From the NCBI RefSeq assembly GCF_015356855.1, contig NZ_ARXR01000013.1:16717-80716 (forward strand): a stretch of DNA of 64,000 nucleotides. The letters are read 5' to 3'. The DNA is from Alloalcanivorax venustensis ISO4 (GTDB lineage Bacteria; Pseudomonadota; Gammaproteobacteria; Pseudomonadales; Alcanivoracaceae). Shown in pieces: positions 41,676 to 51,475 of the stretch. The notes under the pieces were generated by a model. It ran no database searches. It saw nothing but the letters and a program-made list of their open reading frames with translations, and was not told where the DNA came from. Positions within the stretch are counted from its first letter, which is position 1; each line of letters starts with the position of its first letter. A program made the position numbers and the translations under genes.

Positions 41676-42343
41676 ACGGTCTTTTCAGCGTTTGCGGTCA
41701 ACGCCCAGAGCCGGTGACCGCTATGCCGATACTTGCTCTCGAAGTCGGTGAGTGATTCACCGTCCGTCGTCAGTTCGCTCACCGACGCCGAAAGGCCCGC
41801 GAACGCCAGCGCCTCGGCCATCTCCCGGGCGTACAACTCCCAGTTGGTGCGCAGCACCAGGGTACCGCCCAACGCCAACAAATGCGGAAACACCGGGTGA
41901 CCGTGCCAGCGGCGTTTCAAGTGGGCGCTCTTCGGCCAGGGGTTCGGGTATAGGAGGTAATGCCGCCAGGGCCGCCAGCCGGCCGCCTCCGCCAAGCGCC
42001 AGAAGCCGGCGCAGTCGGTGCGCACCAGCAGCAGATTATCAGGCGGATCGAAACGGCGCTCCGCGCGCGCCAAGCGGTGGGCCGATTGGTCCAGCCCCAG
42101 CACCAGCGCCTCCGGATGCCGTCGCGCCAACAGCATCGACGAGCGGCCGGTGCCGCAGCCCGAATCCAGAATCAGGGGCCGCCGGGAAGTCCCCACCCAG
42201 GCCTGCGCCCGGGCAAACGCCTCGCGGTCATGGTCGCCAAGCGGCGCCCGCCAGGGGTGCGCCAGGTGGCGACGCACCGTCGCTTCCAGAGCGGGGTGCA
42301 CCCCTTCCTGGTTAGTGGTCACCGCCCGGCTGTTAGCAAACAT
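41672..42343 (-). CDS. TrmB-family tRNA guanosine-N7-methyltransferase-like protein
   Basis: 223 residues. SAM loop LDSGCGTGRSS at about 59-69 and the TrmB-specific YPNPWPKSAHLKRRWHGHP motif (about 132-150) that forms the active site. The N-terminal part is shorter and the SAM loop differs from the usual EIGFGMG of classical TrmB, so this is the divergent second TrmB branch. Target tRNA position 46 is not certain. Divergent from the lipoprotein gene. Confidence 0.8.
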   Translation of the reverse strand: MFANSRAVTTNQEGVHPALEATVRRHLAHPWRAPLGDHDREAFARAQAWVGTSRRPLILDSGCGTGRSSMLLARRHPEALVLGLDQSAHRLARAERRFDPPDNLLLVRTDCAGFWRLAEAAGWRPWRHYLLYPNPWPKSAHLKRRWHGHPVFPHLLALGGTLVLRTNWELYAREMAEALAFAGLSASVSELTTDGESLTDFESKYRHSGHRLWALTANAEKTV

Positions 42344-42427
42344 GCTGTGTCTCGAGAAGGGGCATTATTTAGGACAACTTAATTTACATTTCTGGCCCGC
42401 GGCCCACCCCGCGGCGCCGATTTTGGC

Positions 42428-42433
42428 TACAAT
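42428..42433 (+). promoter_or_regulatory. Possible -10 box for the lipoprotein-MORN operon
   Basis: TACAAT 26 bases before the lipoprotein ATG in an otherwise AT-enriched intergenic spot. The -35 region is GC-rich and unconvincing. Confidence 0.35.
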
Positions 42434-42458
42434 TCCGCGCATTACGGAGTTTGCCATT

Positions 42459-44036
42459 ATGCGTTTTTTGTTGGTTTTTTTCTGCCTTTTCCTGATCACC
42501 GCCTGCCAGGACAATCCGGCCCCCGACAGCGACTACGAGGACGATTTCCTGCTCGTCGCCCATCAGACCATGACGCCTCTGGACGACGACTACAGCCAGG
42601 ACATGAACCTCAAGGCCCTGGTCCGCAACCGTATCGCGGACGGGCCCGACGACGGCCGCTGGATCCGCACCACCCTGCCCTGGCTGCGCCTGGGCAGCGG
42701 CGAGCTGGATACCCGCGACCTGGACCGGCTCGGCGAGCGCGCCGAACCGCTGATGAAATTTCTCTCCACCGGCACCCTGAGCCGCGTCGAGGACGGTGAA
42801 ATCACCGACACCCGGATCGCCGACCAGGCGCTCTACGCGACGCTGGTGGAGCGCTTCGGCGACAAGGTGCAGCAGCTGCTGGATCAGGCCACCGCCACGG
42901 CGGTCCCCCTGCCACGGGACCCGCGCCCCGGCGACACCTGGCACGCGGACGCCGCGCTGTGGGGCCTGCCCAGCGTCGCCGCCGACTATGAGGTGCTGGA
43001 CCGGGACGGCGACCGGGTATTGATCGCCCTCACCCTGGACGGCGACGGCGTCACCGGCCAGGCGCGCATGGTCGCCCGCTGGCCCTCCGGCATGCCCGAA
43101 GCGCTGCGCCTGCACAGCACCGTGAAACAGGGCGATGACCTGCCCGAAGGCACCCGGGTGCTGGAATGGGACGAACGGCGCGTGGACCTGCACCTGGAAA
43201 ACGAGGGGCGGCTGAGCGCCCGCCCGCTGGATGCCGACGGCGAGCCGCTGGACTTCGCGGTGGTGTACCGGGCGCCCAAGCAGGGCGACACCTCCGCCGA
43301 CACCTTTGTCGAACGCCTGAGCCTGGGCGCGCCGCCGGCGGAGGTCAGCCTGCTGACCGAGGCCCCCATCGCGTCGCTGCGGCTGACGCCGCTGCACCGG
43401 GAACAGCGGGCACTGACCTTCACCGTACGGCCACTGCCGGACGAGCCGATAGAGGACCCGGCCGGCGTACGGCACGAAGCGTCACCGCTGCCGCCGGTCC
43501 CGGAGCGGCTCGACGGCCTGCTTGAAGGGATGGAACTGAGCGGCCAGGACCAAAACCGGCTGCGCGTCACCGGTCCGGCGGGCCTGCGCCTGTGCACGCT
43601 GACCCCGGAAGACGGCGCCGCCCACCACGGCACGCCCCTGCGCTTCACCTGGGCCGGCGGCGACCGGGATCGGGGCACCCGGCCCGGCTTCGAGCTGCGC
43701 ACCGAGGACGATCAGATCCGCTATTTCTACGACCGCAGGATCACCGTCGAGGCGCGCTGCCCCACCCGGGTGGAGACCGTCACGCTGACCCCGGACGCCC
43801 CCGGCTGCGCCCGCTTCGAGGGGGACAACGGCGTGGTGCTGGGCGACAACTGCGGCGGCATCGCGCATCTGGACTTCGCCGCCGTCGACGACACCGGCCT
43901 GGCGCTGCGGCCGCTTGGCGAGGACCAGAACGGCGTGCACCGCTTCTGGGGCCCGGTTAAGGAAGTCCGCTTCCTGCGTGGCCGGGACCCGCAAAGCCGC
44001 ACCCTGACCGCGGAACTGCCGGAGTTGCCACAATGA
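42459..44036 (+). CDS. Large lipoprotein of unknown function
   Basis: 525 residues. Signal peptide MRFLLVFFCLFLITAC with lipobox LITAC, Cys16 being the lipidated residue; Gln-Asp follow at +2/+3. The mature part is acidic, mostly beta-rich, with repeated DxD and GDR stretches and several cysteine pairs near the C-terminus (LRLCTLTP, EARCPTRV, PGCARF, GDNCGG), suggesting disulfides. No known domain recognised. ATG 42459 has CGGAG nine bases upstream; the much longer open frame upstream is noise antisense to the TrmB-like gene. The stop overlaps the MORN-like gene (ATGA). Confidence 0.85.
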   Translation: MRFLLVFFCLFLITACQDNPAPDSDYEDDFLLVAHQTMTPLDDDYSQDMNLKALVRNRIADGPDDGRWIRTTLPWLRLGSGELDTRDLDRLGERAEPLMKFLSTGTLSRVEDGEITDTRIADQALYATLVERFGDKVQQLLDQATATAVPLPRDPRPGDTWHADAALWGLPSVAADYEVLDRDGDRVLIALTLDGDGVTGQARMVARWPSGMPEALRLHSTVKQGDDLPEGTRVLEWDERRVDLHLENEGRLSARPLDADGEPLDFAVVYRAPKQGDTSADTFVERLSLGAPPAEVSLLTEAPIASLRLTPLHREQRALTFTVRPLPDEPIEDPAGVRHEASPLPPVPERLDGLLEGMELSGQDQNRLRVTGPAGLRLCTLTPEDGAAHHGTPLRFTWAGGDRDRGTRPGFELRTEDDQIRYFYDRRITVEARCPTRVETVTLTPDAPGCARFEGDNGVVLGDNCGGIAHLDFAAVDDTGLALRPLGEDQNGVHRFWGPVKEVRFLRGRDPQSRTLTAELPELPQ

Positions 44037-45085
44037 AACACCGCTGTTTGCTGGCGCTGGCGCCCCTGCTGCTGATGCTGGCCGCCACCGGCCACGCCGA
44101 GCGCCGCTATTTCACCCAGTACGACTCCCCGGCGAAAGCGCCGGAACAGGCGCTCTACTACGTGGATCTGCCGTTACCGGAAAACCCCGACGGCCCCGGT
44201 TATCTGTACCGCGCCTATTACCGGGAAAACGACGCGCTCTACGCGGAAGGCGCCCGCGCCGGCGCCGGCCCGGACGCGGACTGGTTCGGCGACTGGCGCT
44301 ACCTGTATCCCGACGGCGACATCAAACAGCGCGGCCACAGTGACGACCAGGGCCGCCTCGACGGCGACGTTATCTCATACTTCGAGAACGGCCGGATTGA
44401 GAAGGTCAAACCCTACACCGCCGGCAAACTGGACGGCACCGAAAAGCGCAACGACGAAGACGGCGACCTGCTGCTTGAGCTGCCCTATAGGGACGGCGCC
44501 CGCCACGGCATGCGGATCAATTATTACGGCGAAGGCGGCGGCCGCGAAGAAGGCCGCATGGTCGACGGCCTGCGCACCGGCACCTGGCGCGGCTACGACG
44601 ACCAGGACCGTCTGATCTCGGTGTCGCACTTCAAGAAGGGCCGATTGGACGGCGAGGTCCGCGAGCGCAGCGGCCCGGAAGGGGAACGCTGGACCTATAA
44701 GCACTACCGGCAAGACAAACAGCATGGTCCCTGGCGCACTGAAAACGCCGACGGCGAGGTGCTGGAATCCGGCCGCTATCGCGATGGCGTGCCGGTCGGT
44801 GAATGGCGCACCCTGCGCGACACCGGCGAGCAGGAAACCGCCACCTACGTGGACGGCGAACTGCACGGCGAGTGGCGCCTGCGTTCCGCCTCCGGGGCGC
44901 TGATCGCCGAGCGGCACTACGACCATGGCGATGCCACCGGCACCTGGAAGCGCTTCCAGGACGGCGAACTGAGCTACCGCGCCACCTTCAAGGACGGTAA
45001 GCGCCAGGGCGAGGGCTGGCTCCGGGGCCGCGACGGCGAGCTGGTGAAAGCGCGTTGGGAGGAAGGACGCCGGATGACGCCCTAG
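44033..45085 (+). CDS. Secreted MORN/YwqK-like repeat protein
   Basis: 350 residues with a Sec signal (MKHRCLLALAPLLLMLAATGHA). The rest is roughly ten repeats of about 22-24 residues with the MORN-like pattern G-x-W-x-x-Y-x-x-x-G-x-x-x-x-x-x-x-Y-x-x-G, e.g. GTWRGYDDQDRLISVSHFKKG and GEWRTLRDTGEQETATYVDG (each cut to 20). Such repeats build elongated beta sheets that bind proteins, lipids or peptidoglycan. Translationally coupled to the lipoprotein, so the pair probably acts together in the envelope. The YwqK name comes from a predicted antitoxin and need not apply. Confidence 0.82.
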   Translation: MKHRCLLALAPLLLMLAATGHAERRYFTQYDSPAKAPEQALYYVDLPLPENPDGPGYLYRAYYRENDALYAEGARAGAGPDADWFGDWRYLYPDGDIKQRGHSDDQGRLDGDVISYFENGRIEKVKPYTAGKLDGTEKRNDEDGDLLLELPYRDGARHGMRINYYGEGGGREEGRMVDGLRTGTWRGYDDQDRLISVSHFKKGRLDGEVRERSGPEGERWTYKHYRQDKQHGPWRTENADGEVLESGRYRDGVPVGEWRTLRDTGEQETATYVDGELHGEWRLRSASGALIAERHYDHGDATGTWKRFQDGELSYRATFKDGKRQGEGWLRGRDGELVKARWEEGRRMTP

Positions 45086-45165
45086 AGCGCGCCCTGCCCG
45101 ACCGGTATTCAGCGACAGCGGCTTATGGCTATGATGCGGGTTCCAGCCGAACAGGGACTTTCGTG

Positions 45166-45936
45166 ATGCCGTTACTGCCACCACCACCGCTACCCGGCAG
45201 CCCCCGGGCCCGACGTCTTGCTCTGGCCCTGCTGGTGCTGCTGTCGCTGTCCGGCGCCGCCCGCGCCGACGAGATGTCGATCCATGTGATCCAGCGCGCC
45301 GACGCCGAGGCCATGCTGCCGGTGATCCGCCCGCTGCTGCCTGAGGGCGGCTACGCCAACGCCTACCAGGGCAAACTGGTGATCCGCACCAACGACCGCA
45401 ACTTCGACGAGATTCTCGGCGCCCTCGGCGACATGCCCGAGGTGCCGCGCACCGTCACCGTGCAGTTGCGCCGCCAGGGCGACAGCAGCGAGTCCGGCGG
45501 CGACATCCGCATCAACGGCCAGGGCGTGCGCGCCGGCGCCAATACCGTCACCACCCGCCGCCAGGACCGCTACAGCATCAACACCCTGTCCGGCCACCCG
45601 GCGGGCATCAGCCAGGGCAGCCTGGTGGCCCTCACCGGCACCCAGTTCCCGGCGTTGCTGGCGCTCAAACAGGGCATCGACATCACCCCGGTGGTCACCA
45701 GCGACGGCCGGGTGCGCCTGACCATCGAACAGCGTTTCGACGAACCCGCCGGCCGGCGGAGCGCCCGCACCCAGGAAGCCAGCAGCACCCTGGTCGTGAC
45801 GCCGGGACAGTGGCAGCCGCTGGGGCAGATCACCGTCAGCGAAAGCCAGTCCGCCACCGGCCTGGGCGGCGCCAGCACGCGCAGCGACCGCTTCTCCCTG
45901 CCCCTGGAAGTCAAAGTGGAGATCGGCGGCGAATAA
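45166..45936 (+). CDS. Periplasmic protein with secretin N-domain (NolW-like)
   Basis: 256 residues. Signal peptide at about 13-35 (RRLALALLVLLSLSGAARA). Residues about 36-95 resemble the NolW/secretin N1 fold: IHVIQRADAEAMLPVIRPLL then GKLVIRTNDRNFDEILGALG. It has no secretin barrel domain, so it is a free-standing N-domain protein rather than GspD or PilQ. ATG 45166 is chosen because it gives a proper signal peptide. Partner unknown; gspE of a secretion system lies 45 kb away. Confidence 0.75.
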   Translation: MPLLPPPPLPGSPRARRLALALLVLLSLSGAARADEMSIHVIQRADAEAMLPVIRPLLPEGGYANAYQGKLVIRTNDRNFDEILGALGDMPEVPRTVTVQLRRQGDSSESGGDIRINGQGVRAGANTVTTRRQDRYSINTLSGHPAGISQGSLVALTGTQFPALLALKQGIDITPVVTSDGRVRLTIEQRFDEPAGRRSARTQEASSTLVVTPGQWQPLGQITVSESQSATGLGGASTRSDRFSLPLEVKVEIGGE

Positions 45937-45942
45937 AGCGAA

Positions 45943-46099
45943 TTGTAGGAGCGGGCCTCGCCCGCGAAAGGCAAGCAAAGCTTGCCGGCAGGATCCCGGA
46001 GAGCTTGTTTGTGCTGCCGTTAGGGAAGCCTCTGGCATCCTGCCGGGAGCTTCGCTCCCTTTCGCGGGCGGGTCCCGCTCCCACAAGTGCGCTCCTACA
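45943..46099. repeat. REP doublet, copy 1
   Basis: Outer arms TGTAGGAGCGGG / CCCGCTCCCACA, middle arms CCGGCAGGAT / ATCCTGCCGG, and a conserved centre CTTGTTTGTGCTGCCGTTA. The same arrangement recurs at 57980-58122. It resembles Pseudomonas-type REP sequences with GGGAGC-GGG and CGCGAAAG blocks. Confidence 0.85.
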
Positions 46100-46104
46100 A
46101 ACAA

Positions 46105-46133
46105 GAAAAGCCCGGCTCAAGGCCGGGCTTTTT
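46105..46133. terminator. Bidirectional terminator
   Basis: AAAA-GCCCGGC-TCAAG-GCCGGGC-TTTTT between the NolW-like gene (plus) and glcB (minus). Confidence 0.85.
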
Positions 46134-46160
46134 CGTGGTACTGCAAGCGTCGCGGGAGGA

Positions 46161-48326
46161 TCAGCCGCGCTTGGCCTTCAGCTCACGACGACGCTGATGC
46201 AGAACCGGCTCGGTGTAGCCGCTGGGCTGCTCCGCGCCCTCGAACACCAGGTCGCAGGAGGCCTTGAAGGCCAGGCTGCCGTCGAAGTCGTCCGACATGT
46301 TGGTGTAGGTCGGGTCGCCGGCGTTCTGCTCGTCCACCACCTTGGCCATGCGCTTCATGGTCTCCATCACCTGGTCCTTGCTGACCACGTCATGCATCAA
46401 CCAGTTGGCGATGTGCTGGCTGGAGATCCGGCAGGTGGCGCGGTCTTCCATCAGGCCCACGTTGTTGATGTCGGGCACCTTGGAGCAGCCCACGCCCTGG
46501 TCGATCCAGCGCACCACGTAACCGAGGATGCCCTGGGCGTTGTTGTCCAGCTCCTGCTGGATTTCCTCGGCGCTGAGCTCGCGGTCGAGCAGCGGGATGG
46601 TGAGGATGTCGTCCAGCGACGCGCGCTCGCGCTTGGCGATCTGATCCTGCACGTCCTGCACGTTGATCTCGTGGTAGTGGGTGGCGTGCAGGGTGGCGGC
46701 GGTGGGTGACGGCACCCAGGCGCAGTTGGCGCCGGCTTTCGGGTGGCCGGCCTTGGTGGCCATCATTTCCGCCATTTCGTCGGGCTTGGGCCACATGCCC
46801 TTGCCGATCTGCGCCACGCCCTTGAGGCCGCACTCCAGACCGATGTCCACGTTCCAGTTCTCGTAGGCGTTGATCCAGGGCAGACCTTTCATATCGCCCT
46901 TGCGCGCCATCGGACCGGCCTGCATGGAGGTGTGGATCTCGTCGCCGGTGCGGTCCAGGAAGCCGGTGTTGATGAAGATCACGCGGTCCTTGGCTTCGCG
47001 GATGCACTCCTTCAGGTTGACGGTGGTGCGGCGCTCTTCATCCATGATGCCGATCTTCAGGGTGTTCTCGGGCAGGCCGAGGGCGCCCTCGACGCGCTCG
47101 AACAGCTCCACCGCGAAGGCCACTTCCTCGGGGCCGTGCATCTTCGGCTTCACGATGTACACGGAGCCGGTGCGGCTGTTGCGCGGACCTTCGGTCTTCT
47201 TCACGTCGTGCATGGCCGCCAGCACGGTGATCATGGCGTCCATGATGCCCTCGGGGATTTCCTCGCCGTTGTAGAGGATCGCCGGGTTGGTCATCAGGTG
47301 GCCCACGTTGCGCACCAGCTGCAGGGAGCGGCCCTGCAGGGTCAGGGTGGAGCCGTCCAGGGCGGTGTATTCGCGGTCCGGGTTGAGATCACGGGTGACG
47401 CGCTGGCCGCCCTTCTCGAAGCTCTCGCTCAGGTCGCCTTTCATCAGGCCCAGCCAGTTGCGGTATACCTCGACCTTCTCTTCGGCGTCCACCGCGGCCA
47501 CGGAATCCTCGCAGTCCTGAATCGTGGTGATGGCGGACTCCATCAGCACGTCCTTCACGTGGGCCGGGTCCTCGGCGCCGATCGGGTGCTGATCGTCGAT
47601 CTGGATCTCCGCGTGCAGGTTGTTGTGCTTGAGCAGCACGCCGTCCGGCTTGCCCGCGTCGCCGCGGTAGCCTTGCAGCTGGCTTTCGTCCTTCAGGCCG
47701 CTCTCGCCCTCCTTCAGGCGCACCACCAGTTTGCCGTCAACAATGGCGTAGCCGGTGCTGTCCTTGTGCGAGCCGTCGGCCAGCGGGAAATACTGGTCCA
47801 GAAAATCGCGCGCCCAGGCGATCACTTTGTCGCCGCGCTTGGGATTGTAGGCGCCGCCCTTCTCGGCCCCGCCTTCGTCGGAAATCATGTCGGTGCCGTA
47901 GAGGGCGTCATAGAGACTGCCCCAGCGGGCGTTGGCCGCGTTCAGGGCGAAGCGCGCGTTGCGCACCGGCACCACCAGCTGGGGACCGGCGATGTGGGCG
48001 ATTTCCTCGTCCACATTGGCGGTACCCACTTTGAAATCCTCGCCTTCGGGCAGCAGATAGCCGATCTCTTCGAGGAGTTCCTTGTACCCCTGAAAGTCGA
48101 TCTTGGCGCCCTTCTTCTCCATGTGAAAGACGTCGATCACTTCCTGCATCTGGTCGCGCTTGGTGAGCAGCATCTCGTTGCGCGGCACCAGGTCCGCCAG
48201 GATGTTCTCCATCTGCGTCCAGAAATGATCCGCCTCCACACCGGTGCCGGGAGCGATCTCGTTGGCTACCAGGTCATGGAGTTCGGCGGCAATCTCAAGG
48301 CCACCTTTTTTGATTCGATCGGTCAT
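46161..48326 (-). CDS. glcB: Malate synthase G
   Basis: 721 residues, the single-chain G form (E. coli 723). It condenses glyoxylate with acetyl-Co[21 protein letters not shown] is the signature loop near residue 455; catalytic Arg and Asp lie in ARNSR-like [20 protein letters not shown] and the C-terminal domain ([15 protein letters not shown]). It completes the glyoxylate shunt or uses glycolate-derived glyoxylate; aceA is not in the window. Confidence 0.97.
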   Translation of the reverse strand: MTDRIKKGGLEIAAELHDLVANEIAPGTGVEADHFWTQMENILADLVPRNEMLLTKRDQMQEVIDVFHMEKKGAKIDFQGYKELLEEIGYLLPEGEDFKVGTANVDEEIAHIAGPQLVVPVRNARFALNAANARWGSLYDALYGTDMISDEGGAEKGGAYNPKRGDKVIAWARDFLDQYFPLADGSHKDSTGYAIVDGKLVVRLKEGESGLKDESQLQGYRGDAGKPDGVLLKHNNLHAEIQIDDQHPIGAEDPAHVKDVLMESAITTIQDCEDSVAAVDAEEKVEVYRNWLGLMKGDLSESFEKGGQRVTRDLNPDREYTALDGSTLTLQGRSLQLVRNVGHLMTNPAILYNGEEIPEGIMDAMITVLAAMHDVKKTEGPRNSRTGSVYIVKPKMHGPEEVAFAVELFERVEGALGLPENTLKIGIMDEERRTTVNLKECIREAKDRVIFINTGFLDRTGDEIHTSMQAGPMARKGDMKGLPWINAYENWNVDIGLECGLKGVAQIGKGMWPKPDEMAEMMATKAGHPKAGANCAWVPSPTAATLHATHYHEINVQDVQDQIAKRERASLDDILTIPLLDRELSAEEIQQELDNNAQGILGYVVRWIDQGVGCSKVPDINNVGLMEDRATCRISSQHIANWLMHDVVSKDQVMETMKRMAKVVDEQNAGDPTYTNMSDDFDGSLAFKASCDLVFEGAEQPSGYTEPVLHQRRRELKAKRG

Positions 48327-48410
48327 GTGCTCCTACCTTTCAGGTCGAGAGTGCGAAGAGAGAGGGCCGGGGCGGCGGGCAGCCACCCTGCCGGCCACAG
48401 GGCGGTGCGT

Positions 48411-48416
48411 ATTTTA
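48411..48416 (-). promoter_or_regulatory. Possible -10 box for glcB
   Basis: TAAAAT on the minus strand 85 bases before the glcB ATG; no clear -35. Confidence 0.3.
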
Positions 48417-48466
48417 GCGGAAACGGCGGCGCGAATCATGTGGCACGCGCGGCTGGCCGGTCACCA

Positions 48467-49342
48467 CTAACCGAACAGGTTCACCACATCCAGCCGGTGG
48501 GCGCCGGCACCGCCCTGGTTCTGGCCTTGTTCCAGGTGCTCGAAGTCGAACAGGCTGGTGTCGGCCAGCTGCGAGGGGGCGATGTTCTGGATCGAGGAAA
48601 AGATGCTCTCCACCCGGCCCGGGTGCTCCTTGTCCCAGCGCCGCAGCATGTCCTTCACCGCCTGGCGCTGCAGGTTCTCCTGGGAGCCGCACAGGTTGCA
48701 GGGAATAATCGGATACTGCTTGTAGCGCGCGAACTCGATGATGTCCTTTTCCCGGCAGTAGGCCAGCGGGCGGATCACCACGTTGCGGTTGTCGTCGCTG
48801 CGCAGCTTGGGCGGCATGGCTTTCATCTTGCCGCCGAAAAACATGTTCAGGAACAGGGTTTCCACGATGTCGTCACGGTGGTGGCCGAGGGCGATCTTGT
48901 TGGCGCCGATCTCCTCGGCGAAGCCGTACAGGCTGCCGCGCCGCAGGCGCGAGCACAGGCCGCAGGTGGTTTTCCCCTCCGGCACCTTCTCCTTGACGAT
49001 GGAATAGGTGTCCTTTTCCAGGATGTGGTAGTTCACCCCTTCTTTTTCCAGGTATTCGGGCAGCACATGCTCCGGGAAGCCGGGCTGCTTCTGGTCCAGG
49101 TTCACCGCCACCAGCTCGAAATCCACCGGCGCGGAGTGCTGCAGATTGCGCAGAATCTCCAGCATGGTGTAGGAATCCTTGCCGCCGGACAGGCACACCA
49201 TCACCTTGTCGCCGTCCTGAATCATGTTGAAGTCGGCGATCGCCCGGCCGGTCTCGCGGCGCAGCTTCTTCTGCAGCTTGTTGAGACGGGTGCGGTGCTT
49301 GGCGTCCATTTGGGTATCGGCGAAGGTATCGGCGGTGCTCAT
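48467..49342 (-). CDS. ttcA: tRNA 2-thiocytidine synthetase TtcA
   Basis: 291 residues. PP-loop [10 protein letters not shown] at about 54-63, and the two CxxC motifs [11 protein letters not shown] and PCNLCGSQ that hold the 4Fe-4S cluster. It makes s2C32 in tRNA. The upstream in-frame extension to 49525 is rejected: [13 protein letters not shown] begins a normal TtcA N-terminus. The ribosome site is weak. Confidence 0.95.
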   Translation of the reverse strand: MSTADTFADTQMDAKHRTRLNKLQKKLRRETGRAIADFNMIQDGDKVMVCLSGGKDSYTMLEILRNLQHSAPVDFELVAVNLDQKQPGFPEHVLPEYLEKEGVNYHILEKDTYSIVKEKVPEGKTTCGLCSRLRRGSLYGFAEEIGANKIALGHHRDDIVETLFLNMFFGGKMKAMPPKLRSDDNRNVVIRPLAYCREKDIIEFARYKQYPIIPCNLCGSQENLQRQAVKDMLRRWDKEHPGRVESIFSSIQNIAPSQLADTSLFDFEHLEQGQNQGGAGAHRLDVVNLFG

Positions 49343-49383
49343 AGTCGGCTGTCGGATAGCGGAGAACGAATGGTGGAAAAGGC

Positions 49384-50181
49384 TCAGGTCACCTTGACCT
49401 TGCGAATCACGCGACGGTACAGGGCCGGTGACCAGCGTTTCAAATAGAGCCCGGCCCCCTCGCGGCCGGCGATGATAACCTGATCGCGGCCGCGCTGCAC
49501 GGCCTCCACCAGGCGCCGGGCGCACAGCGCCGGGTCCATGCCGTTGGCCTGCAGGTCGTCCATGCGGCCCTGGGCGCTGCCGTCGGCGGTGAGCGCGTTG
49601 ACCGACACCTGGGTGCGGATAAAGCCCGGCAGCACCAGGGTCACGCGCACGCCGTTGTCGAATTCCTCGGCGCGCAGGGCCTCGAAGAAGCCGTGCAGGG
49701 CGTGCTTGCTGGCGCTGTAGGCGGAGCGTTTGGGGGTGGGCAGCTCGCCCACCAGCGAAGTGACCACCACGAAGCGGCCGCCGCCCTGGCGGATGAACGC
49801 CGGCAGCACCGCCTTGGTGAGCGCCACGGCGCCGAAGTAGTTCACCTCCATGATGCGCCGGTCCACGTCCATGTCGGTGTCGCGCACCAGCGAGCGCTGG
49901 GAAATGCCGCCGTTGTGCACCACCTGGTCGAGCCGGCCGAAATGGCGCAGCACCGTTTCCGTGGCCGGCGCCATGGCGTCCTGGTCGGTCAGGTCCAGCG
50001 GCAGCACCAGGTGCTCGTCGGCGTTGACCAGCCCGGCGCGCACCCTCTCCAGCTCTTCGCGGCGGCGCGCCGAGAGCACCAGTTTGGCGCCGTAGCGGGC
50101 GTATTCGGAAGCCACCGCTTCACCGATGCCGGAAGAGGCACCGGTGATCCAGATCACCTGATCGGCCAGTGATGACGACAT
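49384..50181 (-). CDS. Short-chain dehydrogenase/reductase
   Basis: 265 residues, classical SDR. Cofactor loop [12 protein letters not shown] at about 14-25, NxGG at about 91 (HNGGISQ), catalytic Ser (TSLVGE) and YSASKHA (Tyr and Lys near 160). The residue after the first strand, ARRREEL, suggests NADP preference. The family member is close to DHRS7-like oxidoreductases; substrate unknown. ATG 50181 follows CAGGAG at seven bases. Confidence 0.92.
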   Translation of the reverse strand: MSSSLADQVIWITGASSGIGEAVASEYARYGAKLVLSARRREELERVRAGLVNADEHLVLPLDLTDQDAMAPATETVLRHFGRLDQVVHNGGISQRSLVRDTDMDVDRRIMEVNYFGAVALTKAVLPAFIRQGGGRFVVVTSLVGELPTPKRSAYSASKHALHGFFEALRAEEFDNGVRVTLVLPGFIRTQVSVNALTADGSAQGRMDDLQANGMDPALCARRLVEAVQRGRDQVIIAGREGAGLYLKRWSPALYRRVIRKVKVT

Positions 50182-50255
50182 GCCGGACTCCTGCAATGGG
50201 ACATTGAATGCGTATCAATGTCCCGCATGCTAGCAGATCGGCCGGCCGCCGCGAC

Positions 50256-51464
50256 TCATTTCAGTTCCCGGGAGGAGAGACCCAGCAGATGGCGGGCGAC
50301 GATCAGTTGCTGGATTTGCTGGGTACCCTCGAAGATGTCGATGATCTTGGAATCCCGCGCCAGCTTCTCCAGCAGATAGCGCTCGGAGTAGCCCAGCTCG
50401 CCGCACAGCGCCACGCACTTGAGCGTCACGTCGTTGCCCATGCGGCCGGCCTTGGCCTTGCACATGGAGGCTTCCTTGGAATTGGCCTGGCCGTTGTCCG
50501 CCATCCAGGCCGCCTTGTAGGTCATCAGACGGGCCGCGTCCAGGTCCGCCTCCAGGCGGTAGAGCTCCAGCTCAATGGCGCTGGAGTTATAAGGTGTTTT
50601 CGAGAAATCTGCCTTAACCCCTTCTTTTTCCAGGATTTCCGTGGTGGTTTCCAGCGCGGCACGGGCCACGCCCAGGGCCATGGCGGCGACCATCGGCCGG
50701 GTGTTGTCGAAGGTCTGCATGACCCCGCCGAAGGCCTTCTTGCGGGCCGCCTCGGTGTCGGCGATCTCCGCCGAGCCGAGCACATGGTCCAGGGGAATCC
50801 GGCACTCGGTGAAGGACAAGGCGGCGGTATCGGAGATGCGCAGGCCCATCTTGTCCTCGACCCGCGCCAGCTGCATCCCGGGGTTGTCCCGGGGCACGAT
50901 GAACGACTTGATCGCCGCCTTGCCCAGTGACTTGTCCAGGGTCGCCCACACCACCACGGCGTCACAGCGCTGGCCGCCGGTGCAGTAGATTTTCTCGCCG
51001 TTGAGCACCCACTCGTCGCCGTCGCGGCGGGCGGTGGTGCTGATCGCCGCCGAATCGGAGCCGGCGCCCGGCTCGGTGATCGCCATGGCGCAGTAGAGCT
51101 TGCCGTACTGCTCTTTCTGCTCCGCCGTGCCGACCGCCTGGATCGCCGCGTTGCCCAGCCCGGAGGCCGGCAGGGACAGCATCAGGCCGGTGTCGCCCCA
51201 GCACATCTCCTCGACGCTGACGATGCCCATCAGGTTGCTGCCGTTCTTGACCGCCTCCGGATCGGCGTCCGCCTTCTCGCTTTTGCCGCCGCCACGGGGG
51301 CGGCCGGCGGCGATCATCTGCGCCAGCGGCTTGAGCTCCGCCGGGGTGTCGCCATGCTCGATGCGGTCGTATTTGCGCGAGATCGGCCGGAACCCCTGCT
51401 CGGCGAGCTGGTGGGTCATATTCTGGAGATTTTTCAGGGACTTGGGCAGTTCGAAATTGATCAT
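50256..51464 (-). CDS. Acyl-CoA dehydrogenase (complete active site)
   Basis: 402 residues. FAD and substrate motifs CAMAITEPGAGSDSAAI and VLNGEKIYCTGG; the C-terminal IIDIFEGTQQIQQL carries the catalytic Glu in the EGT motif. It oxidises an acyl-CoA with electrons passed to ETF. A linker of about residues 55-75 is Gly/Arg-rich and longer than usual. ATG 51464 follows GAGGAG. It is 11 bases after the second dehydrogenase gene, with which it probably forms a complex. Confidence 0.93.
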   Translation of the reverse strand: MINFELPKSLKNLQNMTHQLAEQGFRPISRKYDRIEHGDTPAELKPLAQMIAAGRPRGGGKSEKADADPEAVKNGSNLMGIVSVEEMCWGDTGLMLSLPASGLGNAAIQAVGTAEQKEQYGKLYCAMAITEPGAGSDSAAISTTARRDGDEWVLNGEKIYCTGGQRCDAVVVWATLDKSLGKAAIKSFIVPRDNPGMQLARVEDKMGLRISDTAALSFTECRIPLDHVLGSAEIADTEAARKKAFGGVMQTFDNTRPMVAAMALGVARAALETTTEILEKEGVKADFSKTPYNSSAIELELYRLEADLDAARLMTYKAAWMADNGQANSKEASMCKAKAGRMGNDVTLKCVALCGELGYSERYLLEKLARDSKIIDIFEGTQQIQQLIVARHLLGLSSRELK

Positions 51465-51475
51465 GGCAACTCTCC

